Shown in pieces: positions 33,641-44,600 of a stretch of DNA of 64,000 nt. A model generated the notes under the pieces. The model was not told the origin of the DNA, ran no database searches, and saw only the letters and a program-made list of their open reading frames with translations. The stretch comes from Pohlia nutans. Taxonomy: Eukaryota > Streptophyta > Bryopsida > Bryales > Mniaceae. How positions within the stretch are numbered: position 1 is the first letter of the stretch; every line of letters begins with the position of its first letter. The stretch is taken from assembly GCA_022496805.1 (NCBI GenBank), contig CM040087.1:6584001-6648000 (forward strand), given 5' to 3'. The position numbers and the translations under genes are program-made.

Positions 33641-33926
33641 AGTTCTAAGGTTCTAGGTACTACGCTCAGTCGGGTTCTTAGAGCCATAACGAAGCCCCTT
33701 CCGAGCACGTATTGAGTTCATGAGATTATAGTCATCTATTAGGGTTAACACCATCGGGGAATGAGATTTTTTGCTTAGTCTTTTCATCGCGAGCGTTTTC
33801 AATATGTTTTTTGATACCATCGGTAAAGGTCTTGACATGGTCAAAACGGCGGGTAGAAAGGTGTTCAATCGAGACATTAGAAGAGATGTTTCGATGCGGG
33901 CGTCTTCACACAACGTGTAGAAGGTC

Positions 33927-35093
33927 ATGAAGCAAGATCCAATAGCCGGAGAGAGTGTGTTGGAGGGTATTCCTGGTCGGGCAATGGCGCCACTTTTTCT
34001 TGATCTTCTTGGAGAGCAAAGAAAGATCGTTGCGGAGCCAGAGTGTGTTGACGGTGTCCTTAGAGTTCGTTTTTGTGAGGAGGAGCGCACTATATTTGAG
34101 AGATTTTGAAAAACAACGGAAGAGAGAACTGTTCTTAGCATGCCTCTGGTCAAGAGTGAAGGGTACCAAGCTTTACTTGAATTGGTGAAATCGAACCTTC
34201 ACGAGTCGTTAGAGTCGGTAGCTTTTGTCGGAAATGGCTTCTTTAAGGCGGTTTTTATGAATAAAGTAGGCGCTGAACACACTCTCAGGCATAGTCATTT
34301 TTAAGGGGGAAGAGAAGTTATCTTTTCAACCTAGAGCGCGGATTTCTCTTCTTTAAAAGAAGAATCCTATAGAGAAGTTCGTCACCCGATTTGGGCACAC
34401 TTTCTAGCGCTTCTTTTATACGCAAAGAATGAGGATTGTCATAGAATCATGGGAAAACGGATAGGAGAAGTCCTAGAGGTGAATCTTGCAAATTCTTATA
34501 TTGGAAAGACATCAGGACCTAGCGTCAGAATATTGGTAAAAGACTTGGACGCCTTCCCTTCACTTATGATCTTACCGGGTAGATCTACGGGTAGATCTAC
34601 GGGTACATCTACGGGTACATTCTTGGAGCACAAGATGCAATACTCGGGAAACCAGACGAATGTGAGCAATGTAAGCTCTTCGGACATACGCTTAAAGATT
34701 GTCTTGGGTTGTCGCCTCCCAGTGAGGTGCATGCGGACAGAGGACGCACTTCTAAGACGACAGAATATTTCCAAGAGCCTCAAGCAGACACAAGCGATCT
34801 GTTTAGAGACAAAACCCCTCACATGCATTTCAGACAAGCATGAGAGGACAGAAAAGGGAGAAATGTTTGATAATGGACATCCGTATTTGGATGATACAGT
34901 CGTGGTTCCTCCACCCCGTATTCAGTCCTTAGTTAAGCCCTTCGATCCTGCAGTTATATCAGAAGAAGCAAATGGCTTAGAAAAGTTCGTTGTTCAAAAC
35001 ATACGGAAATCAGACATACCACATAAGGCTAATCTAACACAGTTACTGATAACTCAAACCCTTCACAAGAGGTTGTTCAATCTCCCACGTTGA
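33927..35093 (+). pseudogene. LINE ORF1 relic (DUF4283 and zinc knuckle)
   Basis: Broken into several frames by stops and shifts. A middle part has the DUF4283 pattern (FVGNGFFKAVF, then RIMGKRIGEVLEVNLANSY and VRILVKDLDA at 34449 onward). In the other frame, 34661-34702 encodes CEQCKLFGHTLKDC, a CX2CX4HX4C knuckle. Between them, 34578-34625 is a tandem repeat of GGGTAGATCTAC-type units, which may have caused the frameshift. Nucleic-acid-binding capsid-like protein in intact LINEs; not functional here. Confidence 0.75.
34578..34625. repeat. 12-bp tandem repeat in LINE ORF1
   Basis: About four units of GGGTAGATCTAC / GGGTACATCTAC. Confidence 0.9.
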
Positions 35094-35547
35094 CATAGAC
35101 CTTTAATATGGTCGTGAGAGGACATGCTCATATTTTCCCTAATAAGACTTCACAAAGGAAGAAGTATGGTTTAATATTCAGTTCAGAGAAAAAGACAGTC
35201 CAACAAAAATTGCCATAGAGGAGAAGGGGCAGACAAACATACAGGAACCACTCATAAAGCATAGTTACCTTACGACAAACTTACCTAAGTCTTTTTAGGA
35301 GGCAAGTAATTTCCTCATGGCTTATCAGCTGAAGATCAACCGCTGAAGTTCATTCTCGATTCTCACACTACTAGAAAATCATGACCAAATCAACAGAAAT
35401 TCAACAGATTTATGTTGTTCGGGGTACTACAATGACCGATTTCACTGATTAGTAATTTTTTTGTAAAAGTCAACAGTTTGCTGCTTACTTTTCTGTTGAT
35501 TGAAATAGTACAGTGACCAAATCAACAAAATTTTAGTGAAAATGGAA

Positions 35548-35690
35548 TCTTTTAGAATCTTTTTTGGAATCTTTTGGAATCTTTTGGAATATTCTGGAAT
35601 ATTCTGAAATCTATCAAACTATTATAGAATCTATTGGAATATTCTATAATCTTTTGAATATTCTTGAACCTTTTGAATCTTTTGCACTTT
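35548..35690. repeat. GGAATCTTTT/GGAATATTCT tandem repeats
   Basis: About ten to twelve imperfect 10-11 bp units inside the CACTA element. Confidence 0.85.
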
Positions 35691-36062
35691 ATATGAGAGT
35701 TTTGTAATCATTTAGTACTAGAATGGGTGTTTTATGTAATTGGATTATACAACTGCAATTTTGCAGACTTTCATCATCCCTGACAAACAACAACAGAAGA
35801 CAAGCAGCTTGATATTCCCTAAATTAAAGCTATTGAGGGTGAATCTTGACACACTTCGGCTGCTGACTAACTTTTAGCTCCATCTGAAACAATCACATGG
35901 ACGCCCCAATAAATAAATCCACTTGAATGGGACAAGAGTCAGTCATCTGTGAACCTATTTTTTTCTTTCTTCTCTAAATCTCTCTATGCTAGAAACTTGG
36001 AATCTTCTTTTTGTTTCTACACAGTAATCCGGTTTTTTGAAACATTCAATCAATTGAACTCA

Positions 36063-36621
36063 TTAACCCCTTAGTGACCAATCGACCATATTTTGGTCGC
36101 ATCCAAATAGCAGTGACTGCCCATGGTTAGGAAATGATATTTTCAAATTCTAATATCTTGTCGAACTTTGGGGGGGGGGGGAGAGATCATGTTCTAGTGT
36201 TGTTTGATACATTTCATTTGCAATATTGAGGTTTAGTAAGGAATTTTTCAACAACATAGACCTCAATATTGTCTTAGTGTTATAAAACTTACTACTTTGG
36301 AAAACTAATGATGTTCTCTCCTTTGAAACTTTTGCTTTTAAAAATTTAGAATAGAATGTTTAGTTTTAATTAATCATACCAAATTCCATATTCTAAATGT
36401 AGAATTAGTACGTAATTTTGGTGAATTTCAAATGGTAAATGAATCTAAATTCATTAAAATGAGTATTTAAAACTCTTTTTGGAAGTTTGACCATATAGAT
36501 AATTACTAAACATCATGCTTTTCATTTTCTCTTTTGGACCAAACTTCATCAAAGTTGCAAAAGTAACATCCTATAACACATCTAGGTTTTTCCCTTACCC
36601 CCTCTGTGATTTAAGGATTAA
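36063..36621 (+). mobile_element. TTAA element, subfamily B, nested in the CACTA element
   Basis: TTAA at both ends. Left TTAACCCCTTAGTGACC with head hairpin 36083-36099 (CGACCA/TGGTCG); right end GTGATTTAAGGATTAA has drifted. Interior matches 61102-61650 in the same orientation. Confidence 0.75.
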
Positions 36622-36663
36622 CTTAATCATTCACAATTTATTTATTTTTAAACGCAAACTTTA

Positions 36664-36988
36664 TAGGCCATTTTGTCATAGTAAAACAACTTTTTTCAAA
36701 AATCTTTGAAGCAAGAAAAGTTGCGAAATGAAGTTAAGTTTCATCTCCAAAAATCCGTTTGTGATTTTGAGCCTCCTTTCAAAAAATTTAGACAAAATTC
36801 AGAGTGGGGTAGCAAGGAATATTTTCATTGATATTTTCAAACATCCTCTCTGATTTTTGTCTATAACTTTTGACTGGAGGCTTCAAATCACAAACGGATT
36901 TTTGGAGATGAAACTTAACTTGATTTCCCAACTTTTCTTAGTCCAAAGGTTTTTGAAAAAAGTTAATTTACTATGTCAAAATGGCCGC
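36664..36988. repeat. Long inverted repeat in the CACTA element
   Basis: Two arms of about 110 bp (36664-36775 and 36878-36988) pair with few mismatches around a loop of about 100 nt, for example AAAATCCGTTTGTGATTT against AAATCACAAACGGATTTT. A transcript would fold into a long hairpin. Confidence 0.85.
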
Positions 36989-37066
36989 CAAAGTCTGCTG
37001 AATTCCAAAACATCGAATTGTAAGTGTTTATGTAAGAAAAAAATAGTTCTATGTTCATCAAATTCT

Positions 37067-37135
37067 AAGTGCGATGGATTGGTTAGAGTGTCGAGTGTTA
37101 AATGGAAGGTCACGAGTTCAAACCCGATTGTCAAT
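37067..37135 (+). pseudogene. tRNA-like segment, possible SINE head
   Basis: Contains an A-box-like stretch (GGATTGGTTAGAGTG), a TGTTAA anticodon-loop-like stretch and a near-consensus B-box (GGTCACGAGTTCAAACCC). This resembles a decayed tRNA-Asn or a tRNA-derived SINE promoter. No matching acceptor stem was found. Confidence 0.4.
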
Positions 37136-38049
37136 GGAGTTGTTGAAATTGGGCTGCCCTAAAAATCCGGGCAGCTAAAAACATTATCTTGCCCGAAAAT
37201 TCCGGGCAATAAAAAAATGTTTTTTATTTTTATTATTTTTATTATTTTTATAAAATTTAAAAAAAAAATCTTATTTTCAGGTGACCAGATCAACAAAAAA
37301 CTTCAACAGATTTCTGTTGAATAATGACCCGCTCAACGCGACCGATTCAACAGAAACCCTCAACGCTTTTCTGTTGATTTGGACACTGCATTTTCTAGTA
37401 GTGTCACCTGCATTGGTTCAAGGAGGAAGAATGAGTACAAAATTCTCATAGAGAAGACATCCCCGAGATAGACAATTGCAAAGGCAATCGCTTTCAAACA
37501 GTTGGGGGTGTTAGAAGGTCAAAACACTTGGATTGAAAAGCAAGCGATTGACATCATTGTCAATGATATTGCTTTGGCCTTAAGAGGAGTTATAGTCAAC
37601 ACGAACAACAAAATTAATCGTCTGCTCAGATGAGAAGACGCATGCTGGTATTATAGATGGATACATGAAAGCAGTGAGACTAGCCATTTTTTAGTGCTAC
37701 GTTTCATCCCAGTCAAAGATAACACTGTCACATTACAGAGACCAAATAGATACTTTTGGAAGACACTGGAGAAGGATATGAGCTCAATGTTCAATGTTTC
37801 TCAGCAGTTAAGTCAGTTAATCAAGCTCCCAGCTTCTAGGCTAGAGACCATTCAACGCATCATCGGTAATGATCTATATGACACAGAAGCATCACCTGTC
37901 AGACTGTCATCTAAGCGTATTCAAAGAAACATAGAAGAAGAAGTACCGGAGTTGGACGACCAATACCGCGACTCCCTTCAGAATGACACGATTGATTTAT
38001 GAATCTTCAACAATTAGTTATTCTTATCCAGAACATCCAAAGCTTAGGG

Positions 38050-38700
38050 CAAGGAGTCCAAAGCATTAGAAAAGGGAGAGAGTTTAGAGGTCTTTTAAAT
38101 AAGACTATCCCTAACCCCAGATTATTTTATTATAAGAGCACCATGTGTCTCTTAAAGATTATCTTTCTAAGACATCCGAATTAGAATACAAAGGTAGTAC
38201 CCACCTTTGGAACCATGCTAGATTCTCAGCATCAGGGAATAGATTCACATGTGGGACATGTATATTACTAGGTCCTAGAATCGCCCCATTCATCATAGAT
38301 AGCAGAGTTATTATCAAGTCTAGGACACAATATGTTCTTCTAGAGATTGCCGACATCAAAATAGGGGTTCTTAATATCTATGCGCCCAATGATACTTCTT
38401 CACAGGCAAGATTCTGGTCCACATTGAGCCACTTCAATTTTCCGGATGTAGAATGGGTCGTAAGGGGAGATTTTAACATGACAGAAAATAGAAAGGACGG
38501 AAGCAAAGGGTATGTAGGTTAAGCTATGGCACATATAGAAGCTCAGACCTGGAACCGCCTTGCACTTACATTAGGAGTGACAGATGTCCAACATTAAGAC
38601 AAATACTGGCAAATAGGTAGAAAGATGTTTACCTGGTAGAGGAAGAAACCGAACCCGATATGGTCACAATTTGATCTATTTTACATATATATAAGTGGTC
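38050..38700 (+). pseudogene. LINE ORF2 endonuclease domain relic
   Basis: The best frame gives LWNHARFSASG, CGTCILLGP, IGVLNIYAPND and the catalytic-type RGDFNMTE (38466-38486). After a stop and a frame change it continues with TWNRLALTLGVTD and an FTW...K-type segment. This is the exonuclease-endonuclease-phosphatase fold of plant LINE ORF2. The reverse transcriptase that should follow is absent. Confidence 0.75.
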
Positions 38701-38747
38701 AAATACAGCTTCATGGGGAGAGACAAGCTATCCTACCATACATCAAG

Positions 38748-39051
38748 CACACCGGTGCCTAAAGAAGCTCCAACAGAACAATACTATCACCTACTTCTTC
38801 TTTAGGAAAAAAAGAGTCTGTGTGCAAAATCGGTATAACCTGCTTTTTTTTAATACAAAAATAACTGTGATTATGTGAGACCGATTCTACTCTTAAAACA
38901 TACTAACGACATAATTTGTACAGCTCGTAATCAGGCAACTTCGCTATCGTGAATATTGGACAAGAAAACATATATTGAGTATAAAGGTTTCAAGCGCCAA
39001 TCAGACCATTATCCGAGGGTCTTTCAATTCCGGTCTCTGATTGGGACAGGT
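38748..39051 (+). repeat. tRNA unit upstream region, duplicated
   Basis: Matches 32900-33149 upstream of tRNA copy 1 (GCACACCGGTGCCT, GCAAAATCGGTATAACCTGC, GAGTATAAAGG). With 33241-33520 and 39137-39845, which also match, it shows the tRNA gene was duplicated as a unit of roughly 0.6 to 1 kb. Confidence 0.85.
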
Positions 39052-39135
39052 GTCAATATGGCCGAGTGGTCTAAGGCGCTGGACTCAAGCTCTGGTCTTC
39101 GAAAGGGGGCGTGGGTTCAAACCCCACTATTGACA
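39052..39135 (+). tRNA. tRNA-Leu (anticodon CAA), copy 3
   Basis: 84 nt, CAA at 39086-39088, with A-box and B-box identical in type to copy 1. The acceptor is GTCAATA/TATTGAC: relative to copy 1 one base pair changed on both sides, keeping the pairing. The anticodon stem has two G-T pairs. A T-run terminator follows. Probably functional. Confidence 0.93.
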
Positions 39136-39830
39136 TTTTTGTTTTACATATAAGTTTTGACATTGGAAACTTGAATGATAGTCCATGGTAATAGAGTTAA
39201 CCGAAAAGAAGAGAAAATACATGTTAGGTGAGGTGAATCTGACCCGTATCTAAGGCAGCCAAGCAAACTGGCATGGTTTCCAAAGAATTCAAAATAGAAA
39301 AGAGTGTGAACTAATTTTGCCGTCAAAAACAGTGCAACACTCATTCTAAGGGGAGTTTTCTATCAGTAGTTTCGTTAATTGAAGAATGTCGCTTGCAAGT
39401 TCCTTCCCTTCTCTCAACCTCGTCGCTTTACTTTTAAAAAACATGTAGAACAGTTTATTTTATCCCGCAGTGTCAGACCTCGTGCATCGCGCTTTGATTG
39501 CAGAAGAGCCAGGCCTCCACGCTTGGGACCAGTGCTTTGTGTTTATCTAGTATGGGATTCTGACAATCCCGAAATCCATGGAGAACTGGAGTTTCAAAAC
39601 CTCACTTTTATTTTCAGTTATACTCAAACAACACACAGATTTCCATATCCACGATTTTAGGGAGTCCAAACACATCATTTGTTTTCAGTTAACTCAAATA
39701 TCTCCAACAAATTAAAGTTTGAAGGTCACACACACCAAAAACCAAAGGAGGCAAGCAAGTGGAGGATTTTCAATGACAACAACACGAGCAACAACATATA
39801 TAGAGTGGAATGCACCGTTGAAAATTTGGG

Positions 39831-40121
39831 AAAGTGATGATGTTCTCTCATCTGAATTTTTTTAGAATACAATGTTTAGTTTTAACCAATTATACGAAAT
39901 TTCCAAATTTTAAAATAAAACATGTAATTTTGATGAATATTCTATGATAATTGCTTCTAAATTCATTAAATAAGTGTCTAAAACATTTCTTGAGAGTTTG
40001 ATCGTGCCAATAATTACTAAACATCATGCTTTTCATTTTCTCTTTTGGATAAAACTTCATCAAAGTTACAAAAGTTACAATTTATAACACATATGGATTT
40101 TGCCCTTTATCCTTCTATCAT
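39831..40121 (+). mobile_element. Truncated subfamily B TTAA element
   Basis: Matches the right half of 36063-36621 and 61102-61650 (GATGATGTTCTCTC, AATTACTAAACATC, TTTTCTCTTTTGGA). The head end is missing; the tail is eroded. Confidence 0.6.
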
Positions 40122-40286
40122 TTTTCACCCTCCATGAAAAAACTGAAAGGACTAAAAATAGTCATTTTGAACCTTATGTACATTTTTGACAGGTGCGATG
40201 AGATCTACACTCTTGTGACATTTATTTTTAAACACCAAAACATTTTATTTTTAGCCCTTTCAGTTTTTCCGCAGTGGGAGGGGTTA
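40122..40286. mobile_element. Short foldback element, about 165 bp
   Basis: The outer 40 bp are inverted (AAAACTGAAAGGACTAAAAA against TTTTTAGCCCTTTCAGTTTT). The right edge is GGGGTTAA; the left is eroded. Probably a small TTAA-type foldback. Confidence 0.55.
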
Positions 40287-40789
40287 AGCATTTACTTTGT
40301 ACATCTATAATTTGGTATGTTGGGAATCGTATTTACTAATTCTGTTGTTTATTGCTTCCAATTTTGGAACATTGATATTAAGGTACGGAATATAGTCCGA
40401 TTTGCGTAGAAGATTGCCAAAAATGATCTCAATCAGAGCTGCAAAGCTTTTATCAAAAACACAAATTAATACAAAATAATTCAAAATTTTAGGAATTTGC
40501 CACGTGTCACATTTTGATTGGATGTGACATTTGAAACAATCGACATAGCAGTCGGAATATGTTGATGTCTTCTCCCAAGAGTACCGGAACTGCTATCAAT
40601 TTACGGTACTATAAATGACTCAGCAGTCTGAGTAACAAATCAACCAACAATATCATGAGAGACTCTATACGCAAGTGTCACTTGTAGAGTCTGCTTTTGC
40701 ATAGCATGTTGTAAGAGATGAGGTGATATACTGCAATGGCAGGAAACATTGTTGGCTTTGGGTTCTCCGAGCATCTGCACTTACGCTCT

Positions 40790-41119
40790 TCAACCCCTAA
40801 ACGTCCCAACCCTTTGAATAGAAGTAGATTCTAATCTCAAAAATAGATATTAGCATGGCTTAGATGCACATGAGGTGTAAATGAGAGGACCATTGCAAGC
40901 ATGAAATCTACTCAACAAATTTGACATACTTGTAGTTGAGGGCCTCTCCAATATTATCAACAGCTCCCCATCACAAGAGATTTATTGTAATTGAAAGAGA
41001 ATTTAACAGGCTTACAAAAGTGACTTGGATGAAAGTCATCTGAGGTTGTATGAGCAAGTTGCAAGGTATTGAATTTGTTCGTCGTTCAATTTCTGAACGT
41101 TGGGACGTTAAGGGATCAA
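40790..41119 (-). mobile_element. Subfamily C element flanked by TCAA
   Basis: Sister of 18236-18565. The outer tetranucleotide is TCAA on both sides (40790-40793 and 41116-41119) rather than TTAA. Head hairpin at 41083-41099 with six Watson-Crick pairs (CGTTCA arm), whose sequence differs from the sister copy by paired changes. Confidence 0.8.
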
Positions 41120-41504
41120 GGATAACTTGCTTAAATTATCCATTTATATTTGAAGAGCCCTTGAAATTACACTCCCTCATTTACATTTGAAGAGCCCTTG
41201 AACTTACACTATCCTAAGCGTCACCCTAAACACCAAAAGTGCTCATCAATTAGTCAATGGACCATTCACAAGTACAATGTGGGATATAATCAACCTAACC
41301 TAAATTTGAAATGCCATTTCTCAAAACGCTAGTATGGAGGGTCAAGAGGCATTTTTGAAAAGCCTTTAGCATTTTTCATCTAGTTATTGCATGTGTCAAA
41401 TTCTTTGAGGCCATGGGTGCATACAAGAGATATCAAAGACCAAGGCTTTAATTCAAGCAGACTTGTAAAAGATCAACATGTTTTGGTTTTGAAATGTTGG
41501 TGGA

Positions 41505-42622
41505 TTAACCCTTGAACTACTTAGGTCTGGAAATATAGATATTAGCATCTATGTATTAGAAACACACTACTATAAAATTTGTTCAATGAAATTTTGTCCA
41601 TTCTCGAAAGGAGAGAGTAGTATTGTCCCAATTTCCCCTTGTCCATTGGGCATCGGGTCATTGGCATTACAAACGGAAACTTCATTCACGTCAGCCCCTT
41701 GCTAGAAAGGGACCAGAGTTTCTATCTATCTGTTCAATTAAAAATCTCTATATTGTAAAAATATTCCTTTTGAAGAATTCAAACATACTTTGATTCATTC
41801 CCACTTATACAATTATCAAGTAATCAACTTTAAATTCAAGCTATTAATCAAGACATAGGACTCCAAACTTGTTCTAAAAAGTCTCGGATGAAAGTTGTCC
41901 AAGCTTTAACAAGATCGCAAGAGCCTTTTATTTTCTTTTGGTGTTCATAATTTGGGAACAACAATGTCCAAGGGCTAGGTTGATTGACTATTTGCAAGGT
42001 AAGTCCTCTTGGCTAATGCTGACCATTGATGAAGATTTAATCTTTAACTGCCTGAATGTCCATTTTTTGAAAGATGTATAGATTACATCCACGTTTTCTC
42101 ATTTGCCATGCACTTCTTACAATGTAATTTTTTTACTATAGATTTACATGAAGTTCGATGCATACATATGAGAACCAATTAGAAAGGGGATGATTTGTGA
42201 AATCTATATCTTTTGTTTCATATTGTAGTAATTCACCAAAAAATTCTAAGATCTTAGTTCAAAAGTGTTCAAAAGTGCTTTTGAAAAAGTCAACTCATAA
42301 AATTAAGCGACCAAAAAATCTTCAAAAATCACTACACTTAGAGTATTACATTTCAACTCATCAAATAAATTTCATTTATATATTTTCAATATCTTATTCA
42401 CGATTGAATTACAAAAGAAATTCTAAATTTTAAGTTTCAAATTTCATACAAAAATATTGGTGATTTCAATCATAGATTTAGCTATGTAGATAGAATTTAA
42501 AATTCATAATGTACAACTTTTATTCATACATCAAGTTCGAAATATCCCTCTAATTGCATTTCATGATGCATCTTTGCAAAACTACCCAATTTAAAGAGGA
42601 TTGTAGGCATTTTAGGAGTTAA
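41505..42622. mobile_element. Candidate diverged TTAA element, about 1.1 kb
   Basis: TTAACCCTTGAAC on the left and, reversed, TTAACTCCTAAAATG on the right match at about 12 of 18 positions. Its right 190 bp are related to 61735-61914 and 52128-52300. Weakly supported as a unit. Confidence 0.3.
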
Positions 42623-43127
42623 CGTGATGAAAAAAATATAATACGGATGGGGATGTTTTTAGAGCAGGCTTCCACGTGAGGACCGGTTGAGTGAAAGGCA
42701 CTAGAAGAAAATGAATGAGGTCTCAAAAACCATCAATACTCCACCCATTTTGGTAGAAATGAGGAAACATACTCCTGAATTCTCCCCAGTTCATCCATTT
42801 TCTTGGAGCTTCCACCTTATAACTTCCACCTTAGAAACCAGCCACTCATACATGGAAGCCAGGTTTTAGTGAAAATTTTGTGAATAAATTCATGTGCACT
42901 CTTGGACTAGATTCTCTTTGCAAATATCACTCCTTGCACCAAATGGGAACACACCTTTATGCATAATTTATAGTTGAGATGTGGGCTCAGATGTGGGTCA
43001 ACATTTAAATATATTCCAATTCAAAAACAGAACAAGAATCATTATCACTACTACTAGAGAACAATGATTTCTTTTTAAGGCATTTAAATCCCAAAATGCA
43101 CCAAAAATAATTGGTGTGCACCAAGCC

Positions 43128-43366
43128 TTAACCCCTCAAGGCCCAAGGGGACATATTGTGTCCTCTGACTTGTTCATTAGGAGATTTTTTTAACTCATTT
43201 TGTTCAAAAACTATATATATATAAACACATTGCAATGTTAATATTGATGTGGGAAATTTTGAAGTACAAGTCATATTCTCACTTAAGTTTGTTGTACAAG
43301 AGATAATTGCAGTCAAAGTTTAGTTTTTTCAAATAGTACAAAATATCATGGGACCTTCAGGATTAA
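43128..43366 (+). mobile_element. TTAA element, 239 bp
   Basis: TTAACCCCTCAAGG and its eroded inverse with TTAA on both sides. Head hairpin at 43149-43163 (GGACA/TGTCC), centred on nt 29. Interior distantly like subfamily A. Confidence 0.7.
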
Positions 43367-44184
43367 GGAAAAATTCCTTATTCAATGGATGAAGATACTA
43401 GATTATTTCAAAATTTGAAAACATATCGGATGAAATTAACATATTTTAATGAAAATCATCCAAAAAAGAATGAAATTGTAGTTATATTCAAAACATAGAT
43501 GAATATGAAAAAAATTGACTATGCCATTTTATTTTATGTGGCCACTTTTAGCATTTCTCCAAAAGCCAAAAAGAAAACCCTACTGTTGAATGGAAGTTCA
43601 ACGAATGTGTGAAGAGCCATGATCCACTTCCCACTTGGTGACTCAGGAACATTTCCTATCCCCCCTACAGGAACAAGCTCATGATAGTCACAGTGTCATC
43701 ATGTTTGTATATTCCATTTGTAATTTGATTCTGATTGACCCTCCCTCATTTAGGACTACTGATACCCCTGTATTTTTAGCCCAAATATAAAATAATTCTT
43801 CAAATTTGGCTGCCCATTACAGATGAACAGAACTAGCAAATCATCTGTCGCGATGCTAACACAAAACTAAATAAAATGATCAAGAAACATGGACTCCGTT
43901 GCAAAGAACGTTGATAGAAAAAATTTGAAAAATTTGAGTATAGAAGAAAATAGTTTACAAAACATGAAAATGACTGAAAATAGATGAAAATGGTATATGA
44001 TGAGATATTAAATGATAATTGATGAATGAAAACGTGACAGATTTTGTGACACTCTGCATTTAATATAATAGATGTCATTCATTGATGAAAAGACTATACA
44101 CAAATACAGTTGGGAGACTTGTCGAAAGTGCCAAGTGCCTAATATTGCCTCTTGTTCAAAAGTCCTAAGTTGTTTTTTTAAACT

Positions 44185-44427
44185 TTAACCCTTAAACGAC
44201 AATGCCAGCCCCACGGGCTTGGTTTTAGTTTGGGAGAATCTTGCTCATAACTTCTGCACCATTGCATCAAATGGGGTTTTTTAAATTCCAAACCGAGCAC
44301 CTTAGAGAGATCTATACTTCTTTAGAATAAAGCTAAAGTAAATTAAACACACAATCATGCTTAAAATGGAATGTAAAATGAGATTTTGGGTGTGGTATTA
44401 GGAAAGAAATTGTCGTTTAAGGGTTAA
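44185..44427 (+). mobile_element. TTAA element, subfamily D, 243 bp
   Basis: Inverted ends TTAACCCTTAAACGACAAT are perfect. Head hairpin at 44207-44219 (AGCCC/GGGCT). Relatives at 15345-15580 and 21105-21205. Confidence 0.8.
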
Positions 44428-44600
44428 AGTTCCCGTTTCAATAACGCAAAGTGAATATACAAACTCATGTAGGATCCCAGGAATGAGCCGGCAGATTGAA
44501 AGTCAGAACAAGGAAAAAGTCCCAAGTTATGGACTACATACTCCGTGAGGGACAAGAGTCCCAAATCAATTATGGGAAATAACTTGTTGTGTCCCCTTAT

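Larger units (their letters stand above)
35366..37403. mobile_element. Non-autonomous CACTA element, 2038 bp
   Basis: Termini CACTACTAGAAAAT and ATTTTCTAGTAGTG are inverted, flanked by a TCA target duplication on both sides (35363-35365 and 37404-37406). Subterminal CAACAG/CTGTTG motifs recur at both ends, as is usual for this superfamily. No transposase frame is seen. Inside it are a tandem GGAATCTTTT repeat, a nested TTAA element, a long inverted repeat and a tRNA-like segment. Confidence 0.9.
33641..38747 (+). mobile_element. LINE retrotransposon remnant, interrupted
   Basis: Decayed non-LTR element. Its left part encodes a DUF4283-like ORF1 with a zinc knuckle; its right part encodes the endonuclease domain of ORF2. 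No reverse transcriptase follows, so the 3' half is deleted. A CACTA element (35366-37403) is inserted between the two parts. The left edge is fused to a truncated tRNA-Leu; the right edge meets a repeated tRNA upstream segment at 38748. Confidence 0.75.

Noticed and set aside
33653..34169. Long minus-strand frames over the LINE remnant
   Set aside because: They are antisense to a recognisable ORF1 on the plus strand and show no family signature.
39379..39660. 93-codon ORF downstream of tRNA-Leu copy 3
   Set aside because: No conserved motif. It lies next to sequence repeated in the tRNA unit, and its composition is not distinctive.
41505..42622. Treating this 1.1 kb stretch as a firm TTAA element
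   Set aside because: The two ends agree at only about 12 of 18 positions and the hairpin is weak, so it is listed only as a low-confidence candidate.
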